From positions 992,001-1,056,000 of the forward strand of contig JAGMVK010000009.1 in the NCBI GenBank assembly GCA_020747065.1: a stretch of DNA of 64,000 nt, in the 5' to 3' direction. The translations under genes and the position numbers were made by a program. This DNA is from Cadophora sp. MPI-SDFR-AT-0126. Taxonomy: Eukaryota > Ascomycota > Leotiomycetes > Helotiales > Ploettnerulaceae. This document shows, one piece after another, positions 47,498 through 58,949 of this stretch; the first letter of the stretch is position 1; the number at the start of each line of letters is the position of its first letter. The notes beneath the pieces were generated by a model. It saw only the letters and a list, made by a program, of their open reading frames with translations. It was not told the origin of the DNA and did no database searches.

Positions 47498-48902
47498 TGT
47501 TGAGATCAAGGCTTGATGGGGGGAAGCGGTGTTGACTCGATTTGTCCGCTGCACCCAAAAGGTATTTTGAAGTACCTTTTCAGGAGGCTCCTGTTCAATC
47601 AATTAATCTATCCTGAAGAGAGCAGATTCAAATATCAAGATGCTACGGCGATAGGTGCTGGGAGGGCGAAGGTTGAGCTCCCCAGAACGTTCGTTAGAGT
47701 TGCAGGTGTGGAGGTGTGCCGTGGCAACGGACCCGTCAATACACACACTCCAACGTGTCGATGATGTAGATTGTGCAGGGTGCGCAAGTATTTTCTCCGT
47801 CTAGAAGGTAGGATATACTCAAGTTCAAACGAAGAGTTGAAGAAGCGCCGATAACATCCAGGTCCAGGTCCAGAACTGCCTTGGGAAGGCGCGAAGCAGG
47901 ATGAAATTATTTGCAAGCAGGGCCAGACGCAGAACAGAGCAGAGCAGAGGAGAAGGGAAGGAAAGGGCAGACAAGACGGGCAAGAAAACGGGACTGCCTT
48001 CGTGATGAACTATGAGATACTTACCTAACCCGTGCTAACCTTCGATTCCATGCGGGCCACCAAGCGCAGATGCATCCCTGCCGCTGGATTGCGCCAGCGA
48101 GGAGGAGGGGTTGATTGACGGTCTAATTGCCTAGTTTTGCTTGTAACTTCTGAAACTAGACTATAAAGAGTATATAATTCTCTGTCAGATCCTGACAGAT
48201 GTGGATCCTAGTCCGCGCCGCACTTGCAAGCCCCCGCAGCTTCCACAAAAACACACGCGAGCGAAGGTTAAACTGCTTTTTGACCGACAGCCAGCCTGGG
48301 GGGGTGCAGGAGCGGGTTGGCGCCGAGCTTTTGTCTGGGCACAGTCGGACGACACGGAATGCAATTGGTCTCGTCCAATAATGAATGAATCCACCCCTTC
48401 GTCTCCGTCCTGCTCCTGCCTCTGCCATTGCCTGCCTCTCTGCATCAGACAGTTTGATTATGACAACTCTCCTCAGCTTTAACGAAGAATCTTATTAATC
48501 ATCAAAAGTCAAGTCGTGGGTCAAATGTCATGTACATTCATTACATGAGATCATAGTAAAATACCCACATTACATACCAGTCTCCCGCCATCCCACCACC
48601 AACCGCAACCACAAATCGTGGCATCAGTCCGGGCCTCCTGTCACGAGTAATAAGCCGTGAGCCGCCCTAGATCTCACCTGGCTTTGTTTGGCCTTTGCCT
48701 AGTTCGATGTCACCCGGCGCTGAAGCCTTGGGAAAACCTACCCAGCCATCCAGCCATCCAGCCATCTATCGAGCTTCATTAACGTCGCGGCGCCAGCTAA
48801 CCTTTGTGGGGGTGCTTTAGGTCCCAGTCGGGCAAAATGGGTCGTCAGGGATGAGCACGGAGTGTGGCTGATCGCTGCTGATTAGCTTAGCTTAGCTTTT
48901 TT

Positions 48903-48919
48903 GGGGGGGGGGGGGGGGG
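48903..48919. repeat. 17-base poly-G tract
   Basis: A run of 17 G follows a short T run on the plus strand. It may form quadruplex-like structures and is prone to length variation or assembly error. Confidence 0.8.
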
Positions 48920-50779
48920 ACACCAAAACACCTTTAATGAGGAGCGGGACAAATTCCTCGTGCGTGCGCTTGAGTGTGAAACTTCCGAGATCTCGAACAT
49001 CAGGAAGCTCGATAGAAGACACTCAAGAATCCAAGACGACAGTCTGAAGATCGATGCAGAGTCTGTTCATCATGCGACTCGAGATATCGGTTTCAGTTGT
49101 CAGCCAGAGTACTGGTACGAAGGTAATTGACACCATTACAGCTGACTCAATCAAGCGTAGAAGTCTCGGCTTCACGCACTTCACTTGGGCTGAGAAATAT
49201 CACAACTCTAATGCAAAAGTGCCCTTGCAGTATCCAGCCTGCTTCTCATCAGTCGGAACATGAAGATCGGATTCTCGCAACAAGCGGTGTTGAAGTGTTT
49301 CCTGATTGAAGCTTAGCTGGTGAATTCAAGCTGATGAGAGGCACTTTAAACAAGGAGGATCCGTTGACATCGGCCAAAAACATTACCAGTAGATGGATAC
49401 CAGACGATTTTTACAATCTCTGGCGGTCTTTCAGAAGCTAAGCTGCACCTCGCTCTTTTCTTACAGATTCCACCAAGCCAAGAGGCGCACAAGAGAGATC
49501 CGTGTGGAGGGATTGATAATGCGCTGCTCCTGTCCCACAACTCAAAATCCGTCAAGTACACCACAACCCAGACCGTTTCTTTAAAGCGAGCCCTGTTGAA
49601 TCCGCCGGATTGCATTGGTCGGTTAGTCAAGCTTTGGCTTCTTCTTCCAAGCACCTAGGTAACATCCTGACCTGGGCAATTCATACAGATCATACTATCG
49701 AGAACCCTTTTCCATCCTTTCCCGCCGCAGAGACACATAATCCATGACTGCATTACTATCACCTCCGAACAGAGACATACCCTCTGGTCTTTTGTATGGC
49801 TTCCAGCATTGTCTTTTCAAATATCAGGTTATCTTACCAGGGGCCCCCTTTCCCCGCACCCACCCAAACTCTGCACGAACGAGTGTGAGCGAGCGTGAGC
49901 GGCCCGTCATAAGTCTTAAATTGAAACCGATCGACCATCCGGTCGGAAAGCGAAAGCCAACATCTCAACAATAGGCAGCGACGTAGTTGCTACTTGACAG
50001 TTACTTTAAAAAGGGCGAAATCGCTTTCTGCGACATAGCTCCGTATCTCTCAGCACTTTCTCCTCGCTCTACGCTTGCTTCTGTATTTGTACGGGGACCA
50101 TACATCAACATATCAAAAGGGGGGACCCGGATGTTTCTCCAGAAGAGATCTGACGGATTATCATTTCTGCACGGCTGAGCCGGAGTCACATTCCATTCTA
50201 TTGTGCCGACACGCCTACCCTCCTTTCGCGCCCTATCTCGGCCCTGGACGAGCCCTTCCAATCGACTACGGAGAGGAAGGTATCTCTGGCGGTGGTGGCT
50301 GATGCAAGGCGTGGCGGATGCCGGGCACTCACTGAAACTTATTTTAGCCGAGCCAGCTTGTCGTACGATTCATGGAGATCGTCTGTGCAACGAGAGCGGC
50401 TCGTGATGTCTGAGCCCCTGGGTAAATACCGACAAAAGTTCGAGAACGTCGATAACTGGAGATTTGAAGTTCAGCGACATTCAACTCCAAGATCATGGCT
50501 TTTCCTAATCCCTTTGATCACTTTCTTGACACTACGGAAACAATAAAATGGTTGCCAAAGTCACGTGGGGGCTTTTGAGATATGACAAGGCTGGAACACG
50601 GAGGCTTAGCGCCACTAACGCGTTCAAAAAGCAATATCTCATCTAAAACTGCCTAACAAGCTTCGAATCAGCGCTGCAGAAATGCAGTTGCCCCAAGACA
50701 AGTCCCACGGAGTCAAAGGAGCACTGAGAGCCAATAGCCGCAAGGCGACCTGGAAAAGTCACCATGCAAATCACTTCAT

Positions 50780-50802
50780 GGCCGTGGCCGTGGCCGTGGC
50801 CC
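50780..50802. repeat. GGCCGT hexamer repeat
   Basis: Three to four tandem copies of GGCCGT lie in non-coding DNA upstream of the Cyc8 and Sif2-like genes. No function is evident. Confidence 0.65.
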
Positions 50803-53008
50803 TGACGCCACTGACCGATGCCAGCTGCAAGGCATTTGCCTTGTAACTGCTTAAAGAATGGATCTCTTCCATCTTCAAGACACAACGAACCCGCTATCCC
50901 TTAAAGGCCGCTCTGTTCCACTCCAATGTGACAGGACAAATCTGATGATTCATCCAACCACACCAAGAACCAACAACCGGTCTGGCACATCCGTCTGGCT
51001 CCCCCACGAAGTAAGTTTACGCTTGAGACCAGGTTAGGGTGTCAGATCGGCACCTCGCACATGCAGCTAGCCGAGGATGTCCTTCGTAAGACCTTACCGC
51101 CGCTTTCGCCCACCACCTCAACTCCTGCAGCCCACCATCTCACAATACGTGGTCGAAGAGCCGATCTGAGGGGGCGGGCATCTTGGCATCTAAGTTCCAG
51201 TCAAGCCTTTTTCCTCGAGGCAAGACCCACCACACTCACATCTCAATCAGACTAACCCTCTGTCAAGTCGCCCAGCTCGTACTACTACTTTCCTCTCTTA
51301 AAGTCAGAGAGCACGCCCAAGAAAAAAGGAATGTGGCATGGAAGCCAAAAACTCCAGAACCGGAATCTCGAGTCTCGACTTCCAATTCATGTGAAAAGCC
51401 ACTCGTGCCACCAGCTGCGCCCAACTCCCAGGAGGAGAGTGCGGGTTTACGCTGGGCCCGCGCACGACCTCGCTTCGCCAAGCATTGTACCGAACGGCGC
51501 CACGAATCATGACATGACACTGGAGATCTGAAGTTTCGAATATCTCTAACTCTAAATCTTCGATTTGCGAATAAGAGGCTGTGGAGATTGAATGAGATGA
51601 AACTTGTTTCCAGACTGGACTGAAAAGGTGAGACGCCCGGATGAACGAGCGGTTGCTGTCACATCACGTGATTGTGGTATGGCACCCCTCTCGTCCGACG
51701 GGAGCCTTGAGGACCGTGAGAATTTGGGAAATCCGTCGGTCAAATATGGAGGGATGTAATTGTGGGTAAGGATTCGGTGATAGCCGCTGGGAAATCAGAA
51801 AGTGGTCAGTAAAGGCCAACTTAATGAGCCCGCACATTGGCAAGTCCATGGCTTCGGTATCCTTACCGGGGAAGATGCGCCGTCACACTACAACACCAGG
51901 ACTCTACCCAATGGTCCCTTTCAGAGATGTATGGCCAGGCAGCTTGCTCGAATCGTATGGACCCTGAGTGCGCTGGGTTAGAAATGTAGGTACGGTACAT
52001 GTCGCGATTCTCTGCTAGAGATTGGCTTGAGCTGAACATCTACATGCCACTTCTCAGTGAAGTGCAATTCTCTCTTACTGATCTGCTCTCTCAATTTTCG
52101 AACTTACTATGCTGTCTGTATGAGGATGATTACAGATAGGATTTTAAATTGACACGTCATCTCAGGCTGAGCATTTGGGACGATTCGACAGAGTCTTGAG
52201 ACTCTTGAAGTGGCCACCTTGAACCGAGGTTCTCGTCTTCTTGAATTGAGCATCTCAGCCTTGTCTTCTGGACATCTTCAAAGGCTTGTTCTTTCAGTTT
52301 TCCTCATAGTCCTTGCCTTAAATCAGACAGACATTGAGCAACCCCTTACCCTTCTCCACCCGAGACATCTCCAAAGACACCAGTACAAGTCGTGCACGGC
52401 CCACTCCACGTGAGCACCGTACCGAATAAATTAAGCTCAAAGCGGAAGAAAGCCAACCTTTTTTCGTCAAATCGTGTTCGGGCGGGCCCCGGGTCCAGAT
52501 TCTAATCCACGCCAGGGAAGAAGGTTCGGCCTATCGTTCTATCCTTATGCACGGCAGCCAACGGAACGCCTCCTTTTCAACGATGATGACCTGAACTTGT
52601 CCTGACTTGCCTGGAACATGGTTTGAAGCCGTAGTGTACGATACCAAGTATTGACAGTCCGGCTCATCTCCTTATTTAAAGACTGTACTTGAATTGCTCT
52701 ACGCAAAGAAGCAGAAACCATTTGCCTCGCCTCGCCCAGCTCAAAAGCTGACATACCCATCTACCTGCTTCCCTTGCCGAATGTTTCATTTCATGCATCA
52801 AGAGGCAAAAAGAGGAGCAGTCAGTCGGTGTGAGCCGTCAAATTCTTCCGCACCGCGACATGCTCCGTGGAATTGATCCACTTCTCCGGCTCCGCTACTT
52901 TACTCTACTCTCCGTACGCTACCAGATTTCGAGGTGAGGTTCGCCTCAGGTCAGGTTGATTGATGTAGTGTGATGTGCGACTAGCCACGCGACCCTGCAA
53001 ATCCAATT

Positions 53009-53024
53009 GCATGCATGCATGCAT
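53009..53024. repeat. TGCA tandem repeat
   Basis: The word GCAT is repeated four times in a row about 1.1 kb upstream of the LisH-WD40 start codon. It is self-complementary and contains overlapping ATGCAT palindromes. Confidence 0.7.
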
Positions 53025-54124
53025 CCCTTCCCTTCCCTCCTCTTCCCATCCCAATAAATCAAAATTCCACCCCCCGTTTCCGCATCATCATCGGCCTAGC
53101 CACACATGCATATCGAATAATGAGCGCGGCGAACTAGAGATTTAGCAGTAATTGGCGAGGAAACACTGCCGAATCAGAGCAAAAGTGATACTGAACTTGA
53201 ATTGATGTAGCGTCAGATCCACCACACAGAATTGGCACCAGAAACATAGACTGACATCACATCACTACCAATAATGAGCCAGAAACGAAGCAGGACCAGG
53301 ACCCCACAGCAAGCATATCGCTCTGCCACCCCAGCGCGCCGTTCGTACCGGCCCCTAGCAGATTCTCCAGTACGCCGACCGAACGGTACCTCTCTGGTGG
53401 ACAGATTTGTACTGTAGGGATCTGAGTATGTCAAATCAACTACATCACTGTACAGCAACTAAGAACGATCCGATTCACCTGATCATACCACGCTGTTGGG
53501 TGTAAAGTTCTATCGATGTCCTCGAATCGAGAACCACGCCACGGAGCACACACAACTGCAGCCTTCAATCATCCTGCACATCAAGCATCCCCAGCCCTGG
53601 AGGACCCCCGTTTCGTAATTCAAGCGCAGCAGCAGCCTGGCCGGCCTGGCACTTGGTGGCATTTGCAAGCCCTGTTCTGGTCAGGGGCCACAGGCGTCGA
53701 TCTCACTGTAATTGGGTCTTTTACAGCGGGCTTCATTCACCAGCGCACCTTAAACCCCTGTCAGGCCCTTGTCAACTGTCTCGCACGCACACCCACATCC
53801 GCACCCATACCCACACCCACACCAAAGAAATCGCCAACAGCCCAGTTTGGGCCACCAGTAGTCTAGCCCGGCGAGGCTAGCAAGCTAGCTAGCTAGCATC
53901 CATCCTATCCTATCCTCTTCTCCACACTTACACACGCTCTACTTTCGTCTGGTCGATTTCGAGTTGCCTGGCCTTCTTTCATTCCTCTCGAACCCTCCAA
54001 ATTCAACACCAGCGCAATCACCGCCGCAATCCCAACCCCAACCTCAACCACAACCACAAACACTCTCACTCTGCACCCATCATCTCCGCCCCGTACTGCA
54101 GCGAGTACTCCGCTGTGCGCAACA

Positions 54125-56267
54125 ATGGCAAAGGAGGTCCTGGATTCCGACAGGATCAACTATCTCATCTGGCGGTACGTGTTTCCTCGTGATCCACTCG
54201 ATCGGGTTGGCTTTTCAGGTACGGAAGTGTCCTCGCTAACGTAAGAATGTGCTTGCTTCACAGGTATCTCGTAGAATCAGGTTGGTCCACCAGCTCAGAA
54301 GCTCATCTGTACTGTCTGGTCTTGTATGAGTGAACTAATCATCCCCTTCTAGATTACAAAGAGACTGCTGTTCGGCTTCAGCAGGAGTGGAACATCCAAG
54401 ATCCGCAACAGCTTTCATTCGCGCCCCATGTCACGAATCATGCACTAGTGGCGGTTCTGAATAGAGGACTGCTGTACAATGTTCAGGAACGCGACCTCAC
54501 ACAGGTATGTTACAGCTGACCGTGGAGCACTAATCATCATGGCCTTTTGGTGGCCCGACTGACGACGTCGACAGCTTTCAGAGCCGCCTCGCGATGTTCC
54601 TGCCCCTGCATCTGGATTTTTCGGGCCTTTAATGCCAGCATCGCCGCCAGCCGAAACTGAAGAAGATCAGGAAAATCTCAAAAAACGACAACTCGACAAC
54701 GATCAACCTCAACACCCACCAGGACCACCAGGAAAGCGGGCCCGTCTGAGCAATGGCTACGAAAATGGAATTGGAAATGGGAATGGGAATGCATTCGAGC
54801 CTACTCCTATGGACGTCGATGATGATCAGAACGGTGACGAGAACGCTTATCCGTCGCCCGAGCAGCTCCCATCACCCGTCGTGGTCACGACAGGACCCGA
54901 GCAGGGCACGCAGGTCGAGAAGGTCAACGAGCTTTCTACCGAAACGATATTTCTCGAGCTCTCAGAGGACCCTTCGTCCAAAAACGTCGTGCTCCTTCAA
55001 TGCGAGTTTAATCCACGAGATCCTTCCATCTTGGCAGCTGCCGGTACCGATGCGCTTGCCCGTATGTGGAGCCTCTCGCGTATCAGCCCCGACTCATCTT
55101 CCGGTTCCGAGAGCCCCGGTAAGGCTACCTATGCGCCTCATCAAAACCTTCTTGATGACGGTGTATCTCCAAATACTACTGTCACTGGCCTTGCATGGTC
55201 ATCCAACGGAGCAGTCATTGCAGTATCAAGTGAGCCAATTGAGGATGGCACTGCAAGAATTGAATTTTGGCAATCCGACGGGATGCCGCTTGCGACATTC
55301 AATGGATTCGACTCACCAGTTATCTGTCTTCGATGGAACCCTTCGGATACTTCTTGTCTCGCACTTTCTCCTCAGGAAGACACCAAAGACGATACCAAGA
55401 GCGCTGTCATAACCGTCATGCACCCTGCTCTTGAAAGTATGGTCAAATTCCATATTCAAAATCACAATCTCCACGACCAACCACTGGAAGCTACTTGGAC
55501 AGGAGATGCAGAGTTCTTTGTTTGCGGCGGTAATATTCTTCAAGAGTTTCATTGTGTCGACAATGTTATCATCCCAGGAAGAAAGTTTGAGACAACACCA
55601 GGCGAATTACTCTCCAAGATTACATACGATCCGCGATCTCAACTCCTTGCTACTGCGAGTGATTCGGGTACAATTTCTGTATGTTTTCCATGCATCTGAC
55701 TTTCCGGAGTTCTCAGAACTAACTTTACGTAGATATGGGAGCAATCTGGGCATTGCAGATCATTTAATGCACACCAGGGCCTGATTACTTCACTGATATG
55801 GCAGCCGCTTCAAACTCCTCTAGGACCAGCAGACGAGACAGAGCGATACCTCGCGTCAGCAGGAGAGGATGGCGCAATCAGCATATGGAACGTCCGTTCA
55901 TCAGACACCAAGTCAAAGTCATCAATGACTATGGGTTCGGCTGTCGTCGCTCTCGCCTTTACTCCTGACGGCGCATTCATTGCTGGTGGTACCAACGAGC
56001 GAATACTCATCTGGAAGGCAGACGATGCCAATCTTCCGCGTGCAACATGGACTCGAGGAGATGAATTGGGCTGGAGGACCCCGCAATCTCACGATTCGGG
56101 ATCGGACGAGCAGCAAGAGGACCAGTTTTCATTGTGCTGGGATGCCGATGGACAGAAGCTCGCATATGGAGTGAACAGTCGAGTATGTCTACCGTGCTTT
56201 CTTTCTTGAAGAACTTTTGAAACTAATATTTTTTTTGCAGTTGGCTGTGATCAACTTCCGACGATGA
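54125..56267 (+). CDS. LisH-WD40 corepressor, Sif2/TBL1-like (599 aa)
   Basis: Six exons: 54125-54174, 54264-54280, 54353-54504, 54575-55678, 55733-56182 and 56241-56267. The LisH dimerisation motif lies at residues about 10-36 (RINYLIWRYLVESDYKETAV). A Pro-, Asn- and Gly-rich linker with a basic stretch KRARLSNG follows (about 105-180). A WD40 propeller then runs to the end, e.g. LLQCEFNPRDPSILAAAGTD, LARMWSL, LATASDSGTISIWEQSGH, YLASAGEDGAISIWNV and AGGTNERILIWKADD. Sif2 (yeast Set3 complex) and TBL1 (animal NCoR/SMRT complex) have this plan and act in histone-deacetylase repression. The second exon is a 17-nt microexon inside LisH. The last exon adds only LAVINFRR. Confidence 0.92.
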
Positions 56268-57171
56268 GCACAAGCTTTGAATGAGCTGTTGAAGTTTTGT
56301 CTGTTATAGGATTCGCATTCGGAAATGCAGCACACAATCGATAGTATTCAGGCACCACAGAACATGCCCTGTCCAGACAGGCCAGACTTCGGGATATCAT
56401 ACCCGACTGCCCACGACGCATTCACAGTCTACAAAGGCTGCGACAAGTAGTCACATAGCAGAAGTCGATTCGCGAGCCAGTGTGGCTTAGAAAGAAGGCA
56501 GAGGCAAAGACCAAGAGCACGCTTCTTTGGTAGAATAGAGAAGGAAGACGTTTGAACGGTTGCAGAGACCCTGTAGTATTATAGCGAGGCCGGAGGGCGT
56601 TGGATAGGATTAAACATACGCAACCTACTTGATACCACAAAACGGGCGTGTACATAGTTTTGGCATCTAGATATGAAATGGAAAGGAATAGAAACTGATT
56701 CTCAATGCATTATTACCTACTTTCATTCTCATTAGAGGACCCATGGCTGTTTGTACACAATCTGGAGCTCTACCAGGCTAGTAAGCCCATCTGCGTGTTT
56801 CCCATCTTTCGCAATTCGAGCCATAGGTAACTTTAGCAAAGAATTCTTACTTCCGTTTTTGGTTCTGATGTCAATGGGTACCCCTCGGCTTCGCCAAACT
56901 CAGGTGGGTTTGAATGTTCAAGACACCGCCCAAGAAAAGCTTTCAACAAACTTGGAATTGTACAGCCGAGCCTCGACAGAAAATCCTCGAAGATACCCAA
57001 TACATAATGGAAACAGACAGAGAACAACAAAATAATTGTCTGGCCAATCACGTGCACAAGTGATGACGCAGGCGATCCTCGGCTTCCCCAGATTTCTATG
57101 GAAACAAAGCTCCAACGTCAGATGTTTCTTTGAAAACTTCAACACCACGCCTGAGACTCAAATCCTTAACC
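56268..57171. other. Intergenic region, no supported gene
   Basis: About 900 bp holding the 3' region of the LisH-WD40 gene and the promoter of the SDH assembly factor gene. No other feature is visible. Confidence 0.5.
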
Positions 57172-58238
57172 ATGGCTTCCCTCAGACTAGTATTTCGCAC
57201 CGCGAGGCCTTCAGTGGCCTTCGCCCGCACAATAAGCAGCTCTGCCCGCCTCCTAGCCAGTCCAGGCAATGCTCAACCGCACGAAGGAACAGAGCAACAC
57301 CGCAAGATCCAATCCTCAAAACCACTCAACCCACACATAACGAACACCAATTCCACCATCGCGAACGAGATGCCCTCCGTCGGAGCGCAAAAAGCTCCAC
57401 CCGAGCTGATCTCCTCCATCACTCCCGATTTTGTGCCAAAGGACTCGGTGCCGGAGAACACGGAGCGCATGACGGGAGGCACGCAAAAGGGTGAACCGGA
57501 GAGTGGAGTCAATGCTGAGATGGGCGTGGGAGAGATGGAGGGTGCGAAGTTCAAGGTTGAGCCGCTGAGGAGGACGGGCGAGGATGCAAATACTATGCGT
57601 GCGAGGTTATTATGTGCGTTATCCCCCACCTGACCTATATATCATGCACAAGAGACGAAGTTCTAACAGATGTTATTGGGACATAGATCAATGCCGCAAA
57701 CGAGGAACACTGGAAAGCGACCTCCTAATGTCCACATTTGCAGAGGCACATCTCAGGGAAATGACGCCCGCACAAATGGCACAGCTCGACATTTTCCTCG
57801 ACGAGAACGACTGGGATATCTACTACTGGGCAACGCAAGAGCCAACGCCTACTTCACAAGAGACTGCCGAGGGAGCTGGAGCTGGGCCAGAGGGCGCCAC
57901 GCTCAATGCTGCGGGGAAAGAGGCAAAGTCTCCTGTGGCGCCGAAGAGTGGCGAGTGGGCGCAGACCGTTGGCACGTTCAAGCCGGCCTATAGACCTGTG
58001 CCGGCTAGGTGGAAAAATAGTGAGATTTTGGCTATGTTGAGGAGACATGTTATTTCGAGGTCGGCTGGGGGCATTCATGAGGGCGAGGCGGCTGTGAAGG
58101 GCGAGGGCCTTACCCAGAGTGTTAGTGGAACTGGTGGTAAAGGTATGTGAATAATCTATCGTTGTATGAGTTTTCAAGGTGATCTAACTTGCAACAGGAA
58201 TGGCGTTCATGCCCCCAGTCTTCCAGACGGATCAGTAA
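57172..58238 (+). CDS. SDH5: Mitochondrial succinate dehydrogenase assembly factor 2 (312 aa)
   Basis: Three exons: 57172-57613, 57687-58142 and 58198-58238. The N-terminus [17 protein letters not shown] is Arg-rich and lacks acids, as expected for a matrix presequence. The SDH5/SDHAF2 core includes [20 protein letters not shown], where the split YQ codons confirm the first intron, then [20 protein letters not shown] and [12 protein letters not shown]. This protein helps attach FAD to the SDH flavoprotein subunit. The mature core is about 100 residues. A long Ala/Gly/Glu-rich linker and a second conserved-looking segment [18 protein letters not shown] lengthen it well beyond the roughly 160 aa of yeast and human proteins. 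Confidence 0.93.
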
Positions 58239-58949
58239 AGATTTCTGGTAGCTTCGTGTATTACTAAAACTGTATATTCGACTGTATTGCATTCCCTGTT
58301 CACTCTATCAGCTTTACGAATGTCCACGAATTTTGAGATGCCAGGTCTGTAATCACCATGGGGAGTAGATAAACTTGGCCAGATTCGGACGGTGATCTAT
58401 TAAGAATAAATAAGGAAACCCAAACGAATTCTAGGTGGAGACTGACTCCTCGGAGGTTTTGGCGGATGACGGATGAAGGTGAGAACATGGCATCTAAATA
58501 ATTCTACGGACAGTCATAGAACAATACTTACATGCGAGACGGGGGCTGAACGGACATGGAGTACAGGCAAGCACGACCATGGAGACAATTCCTCAGGCTT
58601 GTAGATGAACAATAACTAGGCTGTAGTAGTTTAAAATCATCGGACTCGGACTACTTTCTCAACTTGCCTGCTTTGTCCCACTCGCAAAACTATCTTAACA
58701 AGAAAATCGGGATCTCATTGCCAATTCCTGCCACTTGACATTTCGTCCTACTCGGTGCCAGCTTGCATGTCCTTGGCGTCCAATATCCAATCAGCAGGAT
58801 CAATCAACAGATTGTGTATGCATTCTCAGCCGCCCAGCCGACTCAATGTGCAGCAAAACTCCAACGAAGATTAGGAGCCGAAATGTCTCCCTTCGCTCTC
58901 GTACAGTGTTCCGCGTGCCAGTCCACTATACACTGTGCTAGCAGATTCG
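58239..58949. other. Intergenic region upstream of NACHT gene
   Basis: About 710 bp between two plus-strand genes. A leader for the NACHT gene probably starts near 58700-58900. No clear promoter motif is visible. Confidence 0.5.

Larger units (their letters stand above)
47498..54124. promoter_or_regulatory. 6.6-kb gene-free region between two divergent corepressor genes
   Basis: No frame in this span has family motifs with a sound splice structure. It must contain the promoters and probably long leaders of Cyc8 (minus) and the LisH-WD40 gene (plus). Visible items are a 17-G tract at 48903-48919, GGCCGT repeats near 50780-50802, TGCA repeats at 53009-53024, CCAT repeats near 48745-48770 and several pyrimidine-rich stretches. 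An ATG-started 86-codon frame upstream of Cyc8 (48445 down to 48185) may be a leader frame. Confidence 0.5.

Noticed and set aside
53516..53866. 116-codon ATG-started frame upstream of the LisH-WD40 gene
   Set aside because: Low-complexity Pro/Thr tail from ACACCC repeats and no family resemblance; a leader frame at most.
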